64,000 nt of DNA from positions 58,944 to 122,943 of the forward strand of contig NZ_JAYGHR010000067.1 of NCBI RefSeq assembly GCF_034932365.1, written 5' to 3'. Numbering within the stretch: position 1 is the first letter of the stretch; each line of letters opens with the position of its first letter. Source of the DNA: Capilliphycus robustus. GTDB taxonomy: Bacteria; Cyanobacteriota; Cyanobacteriia; Cyanobacteriales; Microcoleaceae. Positions 53,286 to 63,478 of the stretch are shown here, one piece after another. The notes under the pieces were generated by a model. That model was not told the DNA's origin and ran no database searches. It worked only from the letters and a program-made list of their open reading frames with translations. Both the position numbers and the translations under genes were made by a program.

Positions 53286-54287
53286 ATGTTTGAAGGATTG
53301 TTTAATCTACATCCTGATGCTGAAAACTTAGAAAATACAATTAAACCTCGCAAGGGTGTCATAATTGGTGCAGGTCAAGTTGGGATGGCTTGTGCCTATT
53401 CTATGCTAATTCAAGACTGTTTTGATGAACTTATCCTACAAGATATTGCAACCGAAAAAGTTGAAGGAGAAGTCATGGATTTATTACATGGCATTCCTTT
53501 TATTTCTCCAACTCGTGTTCAAGCTGGAAGCGTCGCTGATGTCGGGCGGGATGCAGATATTGTGATTATAACAGCAGGAGCCAGTCAAAGAGAAGGCGAA
53601 ACTCGTCTAGATTTATTGCATCGTAACGTGAAAATTTTTAGGGGTTTAATTGGGGATGTGGTGAAATATTGTCCCAATGCTATTTTACTGATTGTCGCCA
53701 ACCCCGTTGACATTATGACCTATGTGAGTTTGAAGCTTTCTGGTTTTCCCAGTTCCCGAGTATTGGGTTCAGGAACGGTACTCGATACCGCTCGTTTTCG
53801 GGCTTTACTCGCGAACCGATTAGATATTGATCCTCGCAGCGTTCATGCTTATATTGTTGGGGAACATGGTGATAGTGAAGTTCCCGTTTGGAGTACAGCA
53901 AATGTTGCCGGAATGAAAATCTGTGATGGCGACTGGAGTGGCAGTCCAGCCTGTGATTTAGAAGAGTTAAATGATATTTTCAAACAAGTGAAAAATGCCG
54001 CTTATGAGATTATCAAACGCAAAGGATACACGTCCTATGCGATTGGTTTAGCGGTGACGGAAATTGTCAAAGCGATTCTTCGCAATCAAAATCGGATTTT
54101 TACCGTTAGTACAAGAGTTGATAAAATGTACGGCTTATCCGAAGATCTTTGTATCAGTTTACCTTCAATTATCAATCGGGGAGGCGTGATGAAAGTGATG
54201 AATTTATCCCTCGCGGAAAACGAAGAAAAACTCCTACATAAATCTGCTCAAACTTTGCGAGAGTATATCGACCAACTGGATCTCTAA
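53286..54287 (+). CDS. ldh: L-lactate dehydrogenase
   Basis: The 333-residue NAD-dependent enzyme interconverts pyruvate and lactate in the cytoplasm. The NAD motif is VIIGAGQVGMACAYSML. The specificity loop reads TAGASQREGETRLDL: Gln at the position that is Arg in malate dehydrogenases points to lactate dehydrogenase. The catalytic His is in GEHGDSEVPVW, and GSGTVLDTARFR precedes it. ACTGGAGG just before the ATG is a strong RBS. It is followed after 121 bp by pyruvate kinase, which makes its substrate. Confidence 0.92.
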   Translation: MFEGLFNLHPDAENLENTIKPRKGVIIGAGQVGMACAYSMLIQDCFDELILQDIATEKVEGEVMDLLHGIPFISPTRVQAGSVADVGRDADIVIITAGASQREGETRLDLLHRNVKIFRGLIGDVVKYCPNAILLIVANPVDIMTYVSLKLSGFPSSRVLGSGTVLDTARFRALLANRLDIDPRSVHAYIVGEHGDSEVPVWSTANVAGMKICDGDWSGSPACDLEELNDIFKQVKNAAYEIIKRKGYTSYAIGLAVTEIVKAILRNQNRIFTVSTRVDKMYGLSEDLCISLPSIINRGGVMKVMNLSLAENEEKLLHKSAQTLREYIDQLDL

Positions 54288-54408
54288 AAATTAACAATTT
54301 GACACCTAAAAACGGCTGATCTTGTTCTTGAGCTACTGAAAATAAAGATCGAGTCTCCCTGAATGGAGAACTTTCAATCAACCTTTAACTGCTAATAGAT
54401 TAACAGCC

Positions 54409-55833
54409 ATGAAACTACTCACCCACCGAACCAAAATTGTCGCAACGATTGGCCCTGCTAGTCGAGACCCCAACATCCTCAAACAAATGGCTTGTGCAGG
54501 AATGAGCGTCGCCCGATTAAATTTTTCTCATGGCAGCTATGAAGACCATGCAGAGACGATTAAAATGTTACGACAAGTTTCTCAAGACTTGGATATGCCC
54601 ATAACATTATTGCAAGATTTACAAGGGCCGAAAATTCGAGTCGGTCAGTTACCCGATGATGCGATTGAACTGATAACAGGTGAATACCTCACTTTAGTTC
54701 CTGTCGAGGAATATGACAATCAACCTCATACTGTTTCGATTGATTATCCCTACTTAGCAGAAGAAGCAGAACCCGGAGCGCAAATTTTGCTTGATGATGG
54801 ATTATTAGAATTAAGAATTGAGGCAATATCGGGAAATGCCGTTAAATGTAAAGTGATTGAAGGTGGCTTTCTCAAAAGTCGTAAAGGTGTTAATTTGCCC
54901 AGTTTAATCTTGCAACTACCTTCGATGACGGAAAAGGATATGCAGGATTTAGAATTTGGTTTATCTCAAGGCATAGATTGGGTGTCTCTGAGTTTTGTCC
55001 GTCGGGCTGAAGATGTCCGCAATCTCAAAGAATTTCTCGCTCAACGGGGTGCAGGGAAGATTCCCGTGATGGCAAAAATTGAGAAGCCCCAAGCTATTGC
55101 GAACCTAGAAGCGATTATCAATGAATGTGACGGTTTGATGGTTGCCCGAGGTGATTTAGGTGTAGAAATGAGTCCCGAAAGAGTCCCGTTGTTGCAAAAA
55201 CAGATTATTAGACTCTGCAACCAAAAAGGAATTCCGGTGATTACTGCAACCCAAATGCTAGAAAGCATGATTAATAATCCCCGTCCGACTCGTGCAGAAG
55301 CGTCTGATGTCGCTAATGCGATTATTGACGGTACGGATGCGGTGATGTTGTCGGGAGAGTCCGCCGTTGGTCATTTTCCCGTTAAAGCGGTGGCAATGCT
55401 GTCTAAAATTGCTTCTGATGTCGAACCGGAATTGAAATTTATTAACTATCCTCCCGCCGAGTCCGACGAAACCCATGCGTTGAGTGAAGCGTTGAATACG
55501 ATTGATAAAATTCTGCCCTTGAAATGTATTGTTGCTTATACCAGCACAGGCTATACGGCTGAACTCGCCGCCGCCGAACGACCCAAAGCCCCTGTTGTCG
55601 CGTTTACACCTGATTCCAAAACCTACCATCGTTTAAATCTAGTTTGGGGTGTAAGACCGATTTTACTCGCCCATGAAGTGGGTTCTTTTGAAGGATTAAT
55701 CGATCAAGCCGAGAGCTTGCTGTTAGAACGTCAGTTAGTCAGTACAGGCGATCAAATTCTCGTTGTTGCAGGAATTCCGACTAAGCATCCGCGAGGAACG
55801 AATTTCCTGAAAATTCATCGGATTGAAAGCTAA
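54409..55833 (+). CDS. pyk: Pyruvate kinase
   Basis: The 474-residue glycolytic enzyme converts PEP and ADP to pyruvate and ATP. Signatures include TKIVATIGPASRDPN, NFSHGSYEDH, the active-site block PVMAKIEKPQAIAN, VARGDLGVEM, and TATQMLESMINNPRPTRAE. The C-terminal allosteric domain is present (SEALNTIDKILPLKCIVAYT), and the length is that of the short bacterial type without a PEP-utiliser domain. Placement after ldh suggests a fermentative pair. Confidence 0.96.
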   Translation: MKLLTHRTKIVATIGPASRDPNILKQMACAGMSVARLNFSHGSYEDHAETIKMLRQVSQDLDMPITLLQDLQGPKIRVGQLPDDAIELITGEYLTLVPVEEYDNQPHTVSIDYPYLAEEAEPGAQILLDDGLLELRIEAISGNAVKCKVIEGGFLKSRKGVNLPSLILQLPSMTEKDMQDLEFGLSQGIDWVSLSFVRRAEDVRNLKEFLAQRGAGKIPVMAKIEKPQAIANLEAIINECDGLMVARGDLGVEMSPERVPLLQKQIIRLCNQKGIPVITATQMLESMINNPRPTRAEASDVANAIIDGTDAVMLSGESAVGHFPVKAVAMLSKIASDVEPELKFINYPPAESDETHALSEALNTIDKILPLKCIVAYTSTGYTAELAAAERPKAPVVAFTPDSKTYHRLNLVWGVRPILLAHEVGSFEGLIDQAESLLLERQLVSTGDQILVVAGIPTKHPRGTNFLKIHRIES

Positions 55834-55955
55834 AATTTAAGGTAGCGGGAGAATTGCTCCAAATGAAGTTCTTCCGCTCCAATATTCTAAAATATCCTAT
55901 GATATTTAGTATTTTTTGTGATATAATCTATTTCCTATAGATTAAGTTTAAAGAT

Positions 55956-56207
55956 CTATTCTTCATTTTCTTCAGGCTTCATCTGGCGAACTGTCTCTAA
56001 AACAGAACCCACAGCAAACCCCATCGCCGCTCCCGCCATTGCATACTGACTCGGTGCTTTTGAGCGAGAGTAACCCACCTCACTGCTGCCAATAATGTAA
56101 TCACAGCATTGATATCTGTCCTGGTGTAACTTAGAAACGGCTAACCCAAACACCGACCCCAGCAAAGCCATCATAATCCCCGAAAACAGAATAAGCCTGG
56201 TGTTCAT
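55956..56207 (-). CDS. Small membrane protein, unknown function
   Basis: The 83-residue protein has an N-terminal hydrophobic helix (LILFSGIMMALLGSVFGLAV), a central polar part with adjacent cysteines (YQCCDYIIGSSEVGYSRSK), and a second hydrophobic stretch (YAMAGAAMGFAVGSVLETV). The first helix may be a signal anchor. No family is recognised with confidence. Confidence 0.65.
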   Translation of the reverse strand: MNTRLILFSGIMMALLGSVFGLAVSKLHQDRYQCCDYIIGSSEVGYSRSKAPSQYAMAGAAMGFAVGSVLETVRQMKPEENEE

Positions 56208-56339
56208 TGCCTGTTACCCCCGTTCTGACTCAGATATAGATTTTTTGTTTAGTCTCTATCTCCGTTTTACCAAAGGTTTGACCATTTACAAAGATTATTT
56301 TACGAAAGTTAAAACAAACTCTGAAAATCAAAAACCAGA

Positions 56340-56432
56340 TTAAGTCAAAAGGAAAGAAGCCAGTAAAAGCAAAATAGTGACCACAAATAGAATATGATTA
56401 ATCCAATCATCGCTAGACCAATTTTTAAACAT
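56340..56432 (-). CDS. 30-residue single-span membrane peptide overlapping the GUN4 gene end
   Basis: The ATG at 56432 overlaps the GUN4 stop codon by 8 bases (ATGTTTAA), suggesting translational coupling. The peptide MFKNWSSDDWINHILFVVTI continues with LLLLASFLLT, which is one membrane helix with a short polar N-terminus. Tiny single-span proteins are common in cyanobacterial thylakoid complexes, but no specific identity is claimed. It may be chance, yet position and composition favour a real gene. Confidence 0.5.
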   Translation of the reverse strand: MFKNWSSDDWINHILFVVTILLLLASFLLT

Positions 56433-57060
56433 TTTCGCTTTCCTCTTCTACAAGTAATACATTAGAAGTTACATCACATTGCATCAACCGTGCCAAAAAA
56501 TAAACAGCCATCTTCGCCCCATAAGCTGAACGCCACCAGTTAGAAGGATGACAACCCAAGGGAGCCGATACACTAAAATCTAACTGATCATAGGATAACC
56601 ATTTATTATTAGCACGCCATCCCATGCGATCGCCAACTCGTTCTAAGATAGCTAAATCAATATTAGAAATATCATCCGTTCCCCCTTCACTGACATAAAT
56701 TTGTTGTTGCAAGCTAAACCCAAAGCGATCGCCACTATATTGACGCCAAAGTTTATCCAGCAAGCGTAAACTACTACAGGGAAACTGAATCACATCTTCT
56801 GGCGTAATATTATCATGGTTGCTTTGCCCGGCAATTTCCAACATCACTTTTGTGGTTTCGAGATCCGCTTCTTTCCACTGTTGCGCCGCTAACAAATCCC
56901 GTAATTTTCCATAACGGTAAACATCACTCAACAGCAACAATACATTATTCAACTGTTGTTCTAACTGTTCTACCCGCTCAGATAAACGGACAACAGTTGA
57001 TTCAGTTAAATCTGACTGAACCGAATCTTCAGGGGATGAAAGTTGTTCTTTGTCTGTCAT
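56425..57060 (-). CDS. GUN4-domain protein with N-terminal coiled coil
   Basis: The 211-residue protein has an N-terminal coiled coil (VVRLSERVEQLEQQLNNVLL) and a GUN4 domain: DLLAAQQWKEADLETTKVML, IQFPCSSLRLLDKLWRQYS, FGFSLQQQIY, ERVGDRMGWR, and SAPLGCHPSNWW. GUN4 proteins bind protoporphyrin and activate Mg-chelatase in chlorophyll synthesis. Cyanobacteria also carry extra GUN4-domain paralogues of unclear role, and the coiled coil suggests this may be one. It overlaps the small peptide gene. Confidence 0.9.
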   Translation of the reverse strand: MTDKEQLSSPEDSVQSDLTESTVVRLSERVEQLEQQLNNVLLLLSDVYRYGKLRDLLAAQQWKEADLETTKVMLEIAGQSNHDNITPEDVIQFPCSSLRLLDKLWRQYSGDRFGFSLQQQIYVSEGGTDDISNIDLAILERVGDRMGWRANNKWLSYDQLDFSVSAPLGCHPSNWWRSAYGAKMAVYFLARLMQCDVTSNVLLVEEESENV

Positions 57061-57099
57061 AAAAATAATTACAGATGATTGATCCTGTGAACTATCTAT

Positions 57100-60000
57100 T
57101 TAAACCCCTTCTCCTTGCGGATCAGAAGATTGATCAATTCGCAATGCTTCATCAGGCGTTGTAGTTTCTGTCACTTCAGCATCACCATTAGACTGAGAAT
57201 CTGGGGTTTTCCCATTCCCCTGATGATTTTTCTTTCTCCTTTTCAATAAACCTCTACGACCACCATTAGAACCGTTTCCATCATCAGTGTCATCTTGATC
57301 CGGCTTTTCCCCTTTTAATAAACGCGCCTCTAAATTTTTCACCGCAATAAACAGGTTCGGAGTAATCAACAAGCTTAACACCGTTCCGACTAACATCCCT
57401 CCAAAAATTGCCGTTCCCAACGACCACCGACTAGACGCACCCGCTCCCGATGCCACCACCAACGGCCAGAACCCAATTAGAGAAGAAATCGCCGTCATTT
57501 GAATCGGTCGAAACCGTTGTTCTGCCGCTTGCACGGCAGCTTTATTAATACTCAGTCCTTTGTCACGTAATTGATTAGCAAACTCCACAATCAAAATAGA
57601 GTTTTTCGACGCCAAACCAATCAACATCACCAACGCCACCTGACAGTAAACATCGTTGACTACTACAGGCCAGATGCTTCCGGCCATCAAAATATTAGAA
57701 CGTAACCACACCGCAGACAGCGCACCCAAAACCGCCAACGGCACCGACAGCATAATAATCAACGGGTCAATATAGCTTTCGTACTGCGCCGACAGCACCA
57801 AAAACACCATCACAAACCCCAAACCAAAAATAATCGGAGCCGCACCCCCAGAAGATTGTTCTTCCAGCGCACTCCCTTGCCACGCATAGCCAAAACCAGG
57901 GTCTAGCACTTCAGCAGCAGCTTGTTCGAGGGCGGCGATCGCTTGTCCGGTACTAAAACCCGGAGCCGGATTCCCTTGAATCAGCATTGAGCGGAAAATA
58001 TTAAAACGGGTAATCGTTTCCGGGCCAACGAAATCTGTGATTCTAATCAAACTGCTCAACGGAATCATCTCATTGTTGAGAGAACGGACGTAGAGTTTTT
58101 CAAGATCCTGCGGTGAAGATCTCGACTCCGATTGCGCCTGTACAACCACCCGATATTGTCGCTGTCCTAAAACAAAGTCATTAATGTAAGCCGAACCCAG
58201 ATAAGTTTGTAACGTTCTAAAAATCTCACTAATATCAACATTCAAAGTTTTGGCGCGATCGCGCAGCACTTCGATTTGTTTTTGAGCCTTACTTGCCGTA
58301 AATTGACTAAAAGCCGCTCCGACAGCCGGATATTGACCCGAGTTGAGCGCTCCAATCAAGCGATTTCCATTATCAATTAGAGCCGAAATCGGTAAGTTCC
58401 CGGTGCGATCTTGGAGTTGAAATTCAAAACCCCCCGTACTACTCAACCCCTGTACAGGCGGTGCATTCACCGCAAAGGCTCGCAGGCCTGGAATGCTTTG
58501 CAAAGATCCGTTAATTCTTCTGAGGATACCGTAGACTGACTGATCGGGGGTCGGACGTTCTGACCAAGGTTTGAGCGGAACAAACATAATCCCCTGACTT
58601 GGGTTGACCCCAGTAAAACTAAACCCAGCGATCCCAAATGTAGCCAGAACTTCGGGAATTTCTAATACTTTTTCGGTGATTTGTTCGGCGGCTTCTGCCG
58701 TATAGTTGAGCGATACCCCATCCGGTGCTTGATAAATAATAATGAAATATCCCTGATCTTCTTCGGGTACAAATCCTGAAGGCACCCATTGATACATAAA
58801 AACAGTGAGTACCAAACCTGCCACAAAAATACCCATGATCAGGGTATTAATCCTAACGAGAAAATTAACCGTTTTAGCGTATTGATTTTGAACCCAGCCA
58901 AACCCCTGATTAAACTTTCTAAATAACAATCCTAAAGGCCCTTTTGTTTGATCTTTCGGACGCAGAAGCACGGCTGACATACTCGGCGAAAAACTCAGAG
59001 CGTTAAAGGTCGAACAGGCAACAGCAAAAGCAATCGTTAAGGCAAATTGTTTAAAGATAATTCCAGTTGTTCCCGGAAAGAATGACACCGGAATAAACAC
59101 CGCCATCAACACCAAAGAAGTCGCAATCGTTGCACCCGTCAGTTCTTGCATGGCATCCAGGGCGGCTTGACGGGGTTTCATTCCCTGTTCGATTTTTTGA
59201 GAAATAGCCTCTACAATCACAATCGCATCATCCACTACTAAACCCGATGCGAGTGTACAAGCAAATAGCGTTAGGGTATTGAGTTCAAATCCCATAACTT
59301 TTAACCCCGCCATTGCCCCAATTAACGCCACTGGAATCGCCACAGCCGGAATCAAAGTCGTGCGCCAATCTTGTAAGAAAATAAAGATAATTAAAATAAC
59401 TAAACCAATCGCTTGAACTAGGGTGACAACCACTTCTTCTAAAGAAGCCGAAATAAACAACGTTGTGTCGTAGGGAATTTCATAGTTGAGTCCTGGTGGA
59501 AAACTTTTACTCAACTCCGCCATCGTTGCTTTCACCTGATCCGCAACCTCTAAGGCATTACTGCCAGGGAGTTGATAAATCCCGATCCCAACGGTTGGTT
59601 GACCTTTAAAAGTCGCTACAGTATCATAATTCTCCGCCCCTAGTTCTGCTTGTCCAACATCTCGCAGTTGAACGAGGGTTCCATCCTCCCCAACTTTTAA
59701 CACCAATTCTTCAAATTCTTGCACCCCACGCAAACGACTGCTTGCTTGTAGGGGGATTTCAAAGCGTTGATCCTCTGGTGCAGGACTCTGACCCAGTTTT
59801 CCCGCTCCGACTTGGATATTTTGTTCTCGTAGGGCATTGGCAACATCTTGAGTGGTTAATCCCCGTGCGGCCATCCGTTGGGGATCAAGCCAAATTCGCA
59901 TCGCATATTTCCGTTCCCCAAAAATCGACGCCTCACCGACCCCAGTTACTCGCCTAAGCTGGTCTATAACGTTCAAATCCAGGTAGTTACTCATAAAGAT

Positions 60001-60477
60001 ATCGTCGTAGAGATATCTGCCGTTATCATTGGTATCTGAGTAAAACGCGACGACAAGCAGAATACTCGGAGAAGAAGAGGCCACCGATATTCCGGTTTGT
60101 CGAACGGACTCTGGTAAAGTGGATTCGGCTTGAGAGACTCTGTTTTGAACGTTTACTTGAGCGATGTCTCGATCCACATCAACCGGAAAAACCACCGATA
60201 TATTAGACACCCCGTTATTTCCGGTATTGGAGGAGATATATCTCATATCCTCAACCCCGTTAATCTCCCGCTCTAAAATTGTAGAGACGGTGGTTTCAGT
60301 CGTCTGAGCATCTGCCCCAATATTCACCGCCGTCACGTTAATTTGGGTGTTAGCAAGTTGGGGTAACTGAGTAATCGGCAGCAGGGGAATACAAACTGTC
60401 CCGACTAAAATAATAATAATCGTGCAAACCGTTGTTAAAACGGGTCTTTTAATAAAGGTGCTAACAAATAACAGCAT
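57100..60477 (-). CDS. RND multidrug efflux transporter (AcrB/HAE1 type)
   Basis: The 1125-residue proton-driven inner-membrane pump has the family start (FIKRPVLTTVCTIIIILVG), the porter-domain block TTETTVSTILEREINGVEDM, the SGLVVDDAIVIVEA helix with the proton-relay Asp pair, VPSGFVPEEDQGYFII, and LMIGLASKNSILIVEFANQL. Twelve membrane helices are expected. The C-terminus has an extra charged tail of about 80 residues (RRGLLKRRKKNHQGNG onward). Its adaptor gene lies 328 bp upstream on the same strand. HAE1-type pumps export hydrophobic compounds; no outer-membrane TolC gene is in the window. Confidence 0.94.
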   Translation of the reverse strand: MLLFVSTFIKRPVLTTVCTIIIILVGTVCIPLLPITQLPQLANTQINVTAVNIGADAQTTETTVSTILEREINGVEDMRYISSNTGNNGVSNISVVFPVDVDRDIAQVNVQNRVSQAESTLPESVRQTGISVASSSPSILLVVAFYSDTNDNGRYLYDDIFMSNYLDLNVIDQLRRVTGVGEASIFGERKYAMRIWLDPQRMAARGLTTQDVANALREQNIQVGAGKLGQSPAPEDQRFEIPLQASSRLRGVQEFEELVLKVGEDGTLVQLRDVGQAELGAENYDTVATFKGQPTVGIGIYQLPGSNALEVADQVKATMAELSKSFPPGLNYEIPYDTTLFISASLEEVVVTLVQAIGLVILIIFIFLQDWRTTLIPAVAIPVALIGAMAGLKVMGFELNTLTLFACTLASGLVVDDAIVIVEAISQKIEQGMKPRQAALDAMQELTGATIATSLVLMAVFIPVSFFPGTTGIIFKQFALTIAFAVACSTFNALSFSPSMSAVLLRPKDQTKGPLGLLFRKFNQGFGWVQNQYAKTVNFLVRINTLIMGIFVAGLVLTVFMYQWVPSGFVPEEDQGYFIIIYQAPDGVSLNYTAEAAEQITEKVLEIPEVLATFGIAGFSFTGVNPSQGIMFVPLKPWSERPTPDQSVYGILRRINGSLQSIPGLRAFAVNAPPVQGLSSTGGFEFQLQDRTGNLPISALIDNGNRLIGALNSGQYPAVGAAFSQFTASKAQKQIEVLRDRAKTLNVDISEIFRTLQTYLGSAYINDFVLGQRQYRVVVQAQSESRSSPQDLEKLYVRSLNNEMIPLSSLIRITDFVGPETITRFNIFRSMLIQGNPAPGFSTGQAIAALEQAAAEVLDPGFGYAWQGSALEEQSSGGAAPIIFGLGFVMVFLVLSAQYESYIDPLIIMLSVPLAVLGALSAVWLRSNILMAGSIWPVVVNDVYCQVALVMLIGLASKNSILIVEFANQLRDKGLSINKAAVQAAEQRFRPIQMTAISSLIGFWPLVVASGAGASSRWSLGTAIFGGMLVGTVLSLLITPNLFIAVKNLEARLLKGEKPDQDDTDDGNGSNGGRRGLLKRRKKNHQGNGKTPDSQSNGDAEVTETTTPDEALRIDQSSDPQGEGV

Positions 60478-60805
60478 AAAGAATATAGGGGTAGATGAGT
60501 ATCGGGGTTAGGGGTGCCGATGGTTAGCGATCGCGGTTACTTAATGTTCAAATTGTCTAGATGAGCTGAATTTTTGAATGGATTAATCCTATATGTTATC
60601 TGAATAATTAGAGAATTTTTTCAAAAGCAGCGATTTCCCCCTACAAGAATTGCCTTCTAGTTTACCAGACTCATTGACTTTCTATAGATTCTGCACTGAA
60701 TGGGTTGACTCTAAAATAAGCAGCTTTGCCTGGGGGATTGACTCATTAATCTTGAACAAGTCCCCCCAGTCAGAACAAAGCCGGATTCATCAGCAACTAT
60801 TTCAA
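60478..60805. other. Intergenic region between RND adaptor and pump genes
   Basis: No gene is seen in these 328 bp. The length suggests that the pump gene may have its own promoter, although adaptor and pump are usually one transcript. One HIP1-like GCGATCGC is near 60526-60533. Confidence 0.45.
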
Positions 60806-62479
60806 CTACTCAGACGGTGATGCTGACCCCGGTGCGGCTTTGGGTTGTTCAGCTTGTTGACCCGCAACTGGTGTACCGTCCCGCAGCTTAATCACTCCTT
60901 CGGTGACAATGCGATCGCCTGCCTTTAAACCGGATAAAACTTCAAAGCTTTGACCTTGAATACTTCCTAACTGAACGGGTATTTGTTTGGCAATCAGCAT
61001 TTGCTGACCCTCTTGATTTTGTTCTTCAACGACAAACACAAAGCTTTGATCCCCAATCCGACTAATAGCCGTCGTCGGAACCGTAATACCTGCAAGTTGT
61101 TCCCAAATCACTCTAGCACGAACAATTTGGTCAGTTCGCAGTTTGTTATCTTGATTGTTATAAATCGCTTTGACTAAAATCGTTTGAGTTCCAGTTCCCG
61201 CACTCGGAGAGATATAGGACACTCGACTACTACCAATCAGTTCACCCGTATCTTGACTAATCACCTCAACGGGTGTCCCGACTCTAATTTGAGATAATCG
61301 TTGAACAGGAATATTGATACTCACTTCTAGCCGCTCATTTTGTCGAATACTCGTTAGAGTGGTTTGGCTATCAACGAAGTCTCCCACTTTCACCGGAAGC
61401 TCACCCACAATCCCAGAAATCGGAGCATCAACATTATAATACTCAAGCTGAACTTGTTGACCTGTCGCATCTGCTTGGGCTTGTTCAATTTCCCGTTCTA
61501 AGCGATTCACCTCAGCCTGTTGAGCATCAATCACCTTTTCCTGACTCGCAATTTGAGCGTCTAGAGTCGCGACTTGGCGTTCAAAAGCTTGTCCGGCACT
61601 CTCAACCCTCGCTTGAGCCGCTTCGATCCGGCTTTGCTGAGTGCTAATCTGAGCTTGTAAGGTACTAACCTTCCGCTCTAGATCCTGCTGAGAGGCTGAA
61701 ACTTGCGCTCTGACAGATCGCACGGTATCTTCTTGTTGAGCAAGCGCCGCTTCAGCTTCTCGAATCTCACGCAAACGTTGATCATAGGCTTCTGAGGAAA
61801 CAACGCCTTCTTCCCACAGCTTTTCATATCTCTCAAAAGCACTGTCCCGTTCTTCTTTGACAACGGCTCGACGATCACGCTCTCGATTGGCTGCTCCAAG
61901 TCGTTCTTGAGCATCTCTCAAATTTGCCTTTTCTGAGATAAACTCCAACTCAAACTCTAGGCGTTGCTTCTCTTGTCTTTCGGCTTCTAAAGTTTGTTGA
62001 GCATCTCTTAAATTCGCTTCTTGAGATTGATAGCTTAACTCCGCTTGTAATCTTGTTAATTCTGAGCGTTGAGAGTCTAAATTCGCTTTTGCACTTTCCA
62101 GTTGAGCGCGTCTAGATTCAACAGCAGCGAGTCGGCTTTCCAAATTAGCTTGCTGTTGAGACGGATCAATCAACATCAGCCGATTTCCGACTGAGACGCG
62201 ATCGCCCAACCTTACAAAGACTTGTTTCACCAAACCACTAACCCGAGGTCTAATCACCGCATTTTCCACCCCTTCAACTCGCGCTACAAACTCGGTGCTA
62301 TCTCTAACTTGGGTTGACTCAACTCGACCAATACTGACAACAACGGGTGGAGGTGCCGCCGCTTGGGGTTTATCTGCACAGGAAGTCAGGAGTAGAGTTC
62401 CCAGTAACAGAGGTAATGATTTGTTCCAGTGTATTGTGTTATCCATAATCTTAAATATTGTTTTTGAAGTTAGGTTCAT
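60806..62479 (-). CDS. RND efflux periplasmic adaptor (membrane fusion lipoprotein)
   Basis: The 557-residue protein begins with a lipoprotein signal ending LLLTSC (Cys34). The biotinyl-lipoyl-like domain halves follow (VENAVIRPRVSGLVKQVFV; YYNVDAPISGIVGELPVKVG), separated by an unusually long alpha-helical hairpin of about 250 residues rich in Gln/Glu/Arg. Beta-barrel and membrane-proximal domains complete it. The first ATG is preferred because AAAGGAA lies just before it; the internal ATG (MDNTIHWNKS) has none. It links the RND pump to an outer-membrane channel. Confidence 0.93.
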   Translation of the reverse strand: MNLTSKTIFKIMDNTIHWNKSLPLLLGTLLLTSCADKPQAAAPPPVVVSIGRVESTQVRDSTEFVARVEGVENAVIRPRVSGLVKQVFVRLGDRVSVGNRLMLIDPSQQQANLESRLAAVESRRAQLESAKANLDSQRSELTRLQAELSYQSQEANLRDAQQTLEAERQEKQRLEFELEFISEKANLRDAQERLGAANRERDRRAVVKEERDSAFERYEKLWEEGVVSSEAYDQRLREIREAEAALAQQEDTVRSVRAQVSASQQDLERKVSTLQAQISTQQSRIEAAQARVESAGQAFERQVATLDAQIASQEKVIDAQQAEVNRLEREIEQAQADATGQQVQLEYYNVDAPISGIVGELPVKVGDFVDSQTTLTSIRQNERLEVSINIPVQRLSQIRVGTPVEVISQDTGELIGSSRVSYISPSAGTGTQTILVKAIYNNQDNKLRTDQIVRARVIWEQLAGITVPTTAISRIGDQSFVFVVEEQNQEGQQMLIAKQIPVQLGSIQGQSFEVLSGLKAGDRIVTEGVIKLRDGTPVAGQQAEQPKAAPGSASPSE

Positions 62480-62784
62480 CGAATTTCCTTTGGCATACTT
62501 CTTACTTACTTTTTAAACTGAGATCGAGTCAGAATCGACTACAGCCTGATTGTCTTAATTTGTCTTTAACACTATATGAACTCCTCCCCTCACTATCTTT
62601 TTGAGAGAAATATTAACCGCAATACCTCTGACCCTCATTCCAGGTCTTGCTTACAGACTTGAGATTTTTTGTGGGGAAAAATCAAACTATGTAGTCTAGT
62701 ATAATGAAAATGATCTTCAATTGGAACGGTAGGACAATTTTTATCATCCGGTGAACGTCCATCATCCAAATCCCTTGCGGTTTC
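62480..62784. other. Intergenic region upstream of the RND adaptor
   Basis: No gene is seen in these 305 bp, which probably hold the promoter of the adaptor-pump genes. No operator was identified. Confidence 0.45.
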
Positions 62785-63462
62785 TCAGGCTTCGGATTGC
62801 TGCTGATTGACTTGAGTTTGACCAGGAGTAGGAGTTTTAGGCGATCGCACACAGAGATAGAATAAAGGCCCCAGCAAGGGAAGTAAAGCGACTCCCCAAA
62901 ACAAAAGCTGATTGTTCATTCCCCGTCGCGTCATATCATCGCCCAGCAAAGCCGGAAATAGCAGACACAGCAGACAAAAATCTAAACTCATCACATGAAT
63001 AAACCGACTGGTTTGCCATTGCTGAATAAAATCTGACCCATCTCCGCCATTTAAACCATAGCCGATCAGAGTCAGTGTGCCTAAAGTTAAAATAACACCC
63101 GTAATCCGAGAGTCAAATATTTTTAAGAAGAAGTTCTGATCCCCGGAATATTCGGGTGAGGGTTGACGTAAAGCCAGATAAGGGAGTATCGCAAACGCCC
63201 CCACCCCAAAAGAAGCGATCGCAAACGGCCAAGCCCGTAGGTTTTGATCCTGACCCTCAAAAACCAATAAACTGCTGTAAATTATCGGCCAAATTCCCAT
63301 TAAATTAAAAAGGGCAACAATCAGAGGGTTAATTCCCTGCCAGTTGCCCGTTGATAAATTTTTAATCAGAGTTAAAGTGTCGGGTTGATCAGGCGGAGCC
63401 AAGGTAAAGGCGTAGGCAACAAACCCAATCCACAACAATCCAAAAAAGACTTTTCTAAACAT
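62785..63462 (-). CDS. Conserved integral membrane protein
   Basis: The 225-residue protein has about six hydrophobic segments (VFFGLLWIGFVAYAFTLA; PLIVALFNLMGIWPIIYSSL; FGVGAFAILPYLAL; VILTLGTLTLIGYGL; MSLDFCLLCLLFPALL; LLFWGVALLPLLGPLFYLCV). Proteins of this kind occur widely in cyanobacteria and plants, with unknown function. It lies 16 bp after the metal-sensing repressor gene and is probably co-transcribed with it. Confidence 0.82.
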   Translation of the reverse strand: MFRKVFFGLLWIGFVAYAFTLAPPDQPDTLTLIKNLSTGNWQGINPLIVALFNLMGIWPIIYSSLLVFEGQDQNLRAWPFAIASFGVGAFAILPYLALRQPSPEYSGDQNFFLKIFDSRITGVILTLGTLTLIGYGLNGGDGSDFIQQWQTSRFIHVMSLDFCLLCLLFPALLGDDMTRRGMNNQLLFWGVALLPLLGPLFYLCVRSPKTPTPGQTQVNQQQSEA

Positions 63463-63478
63463 GAATAGAGCAAAAGTA

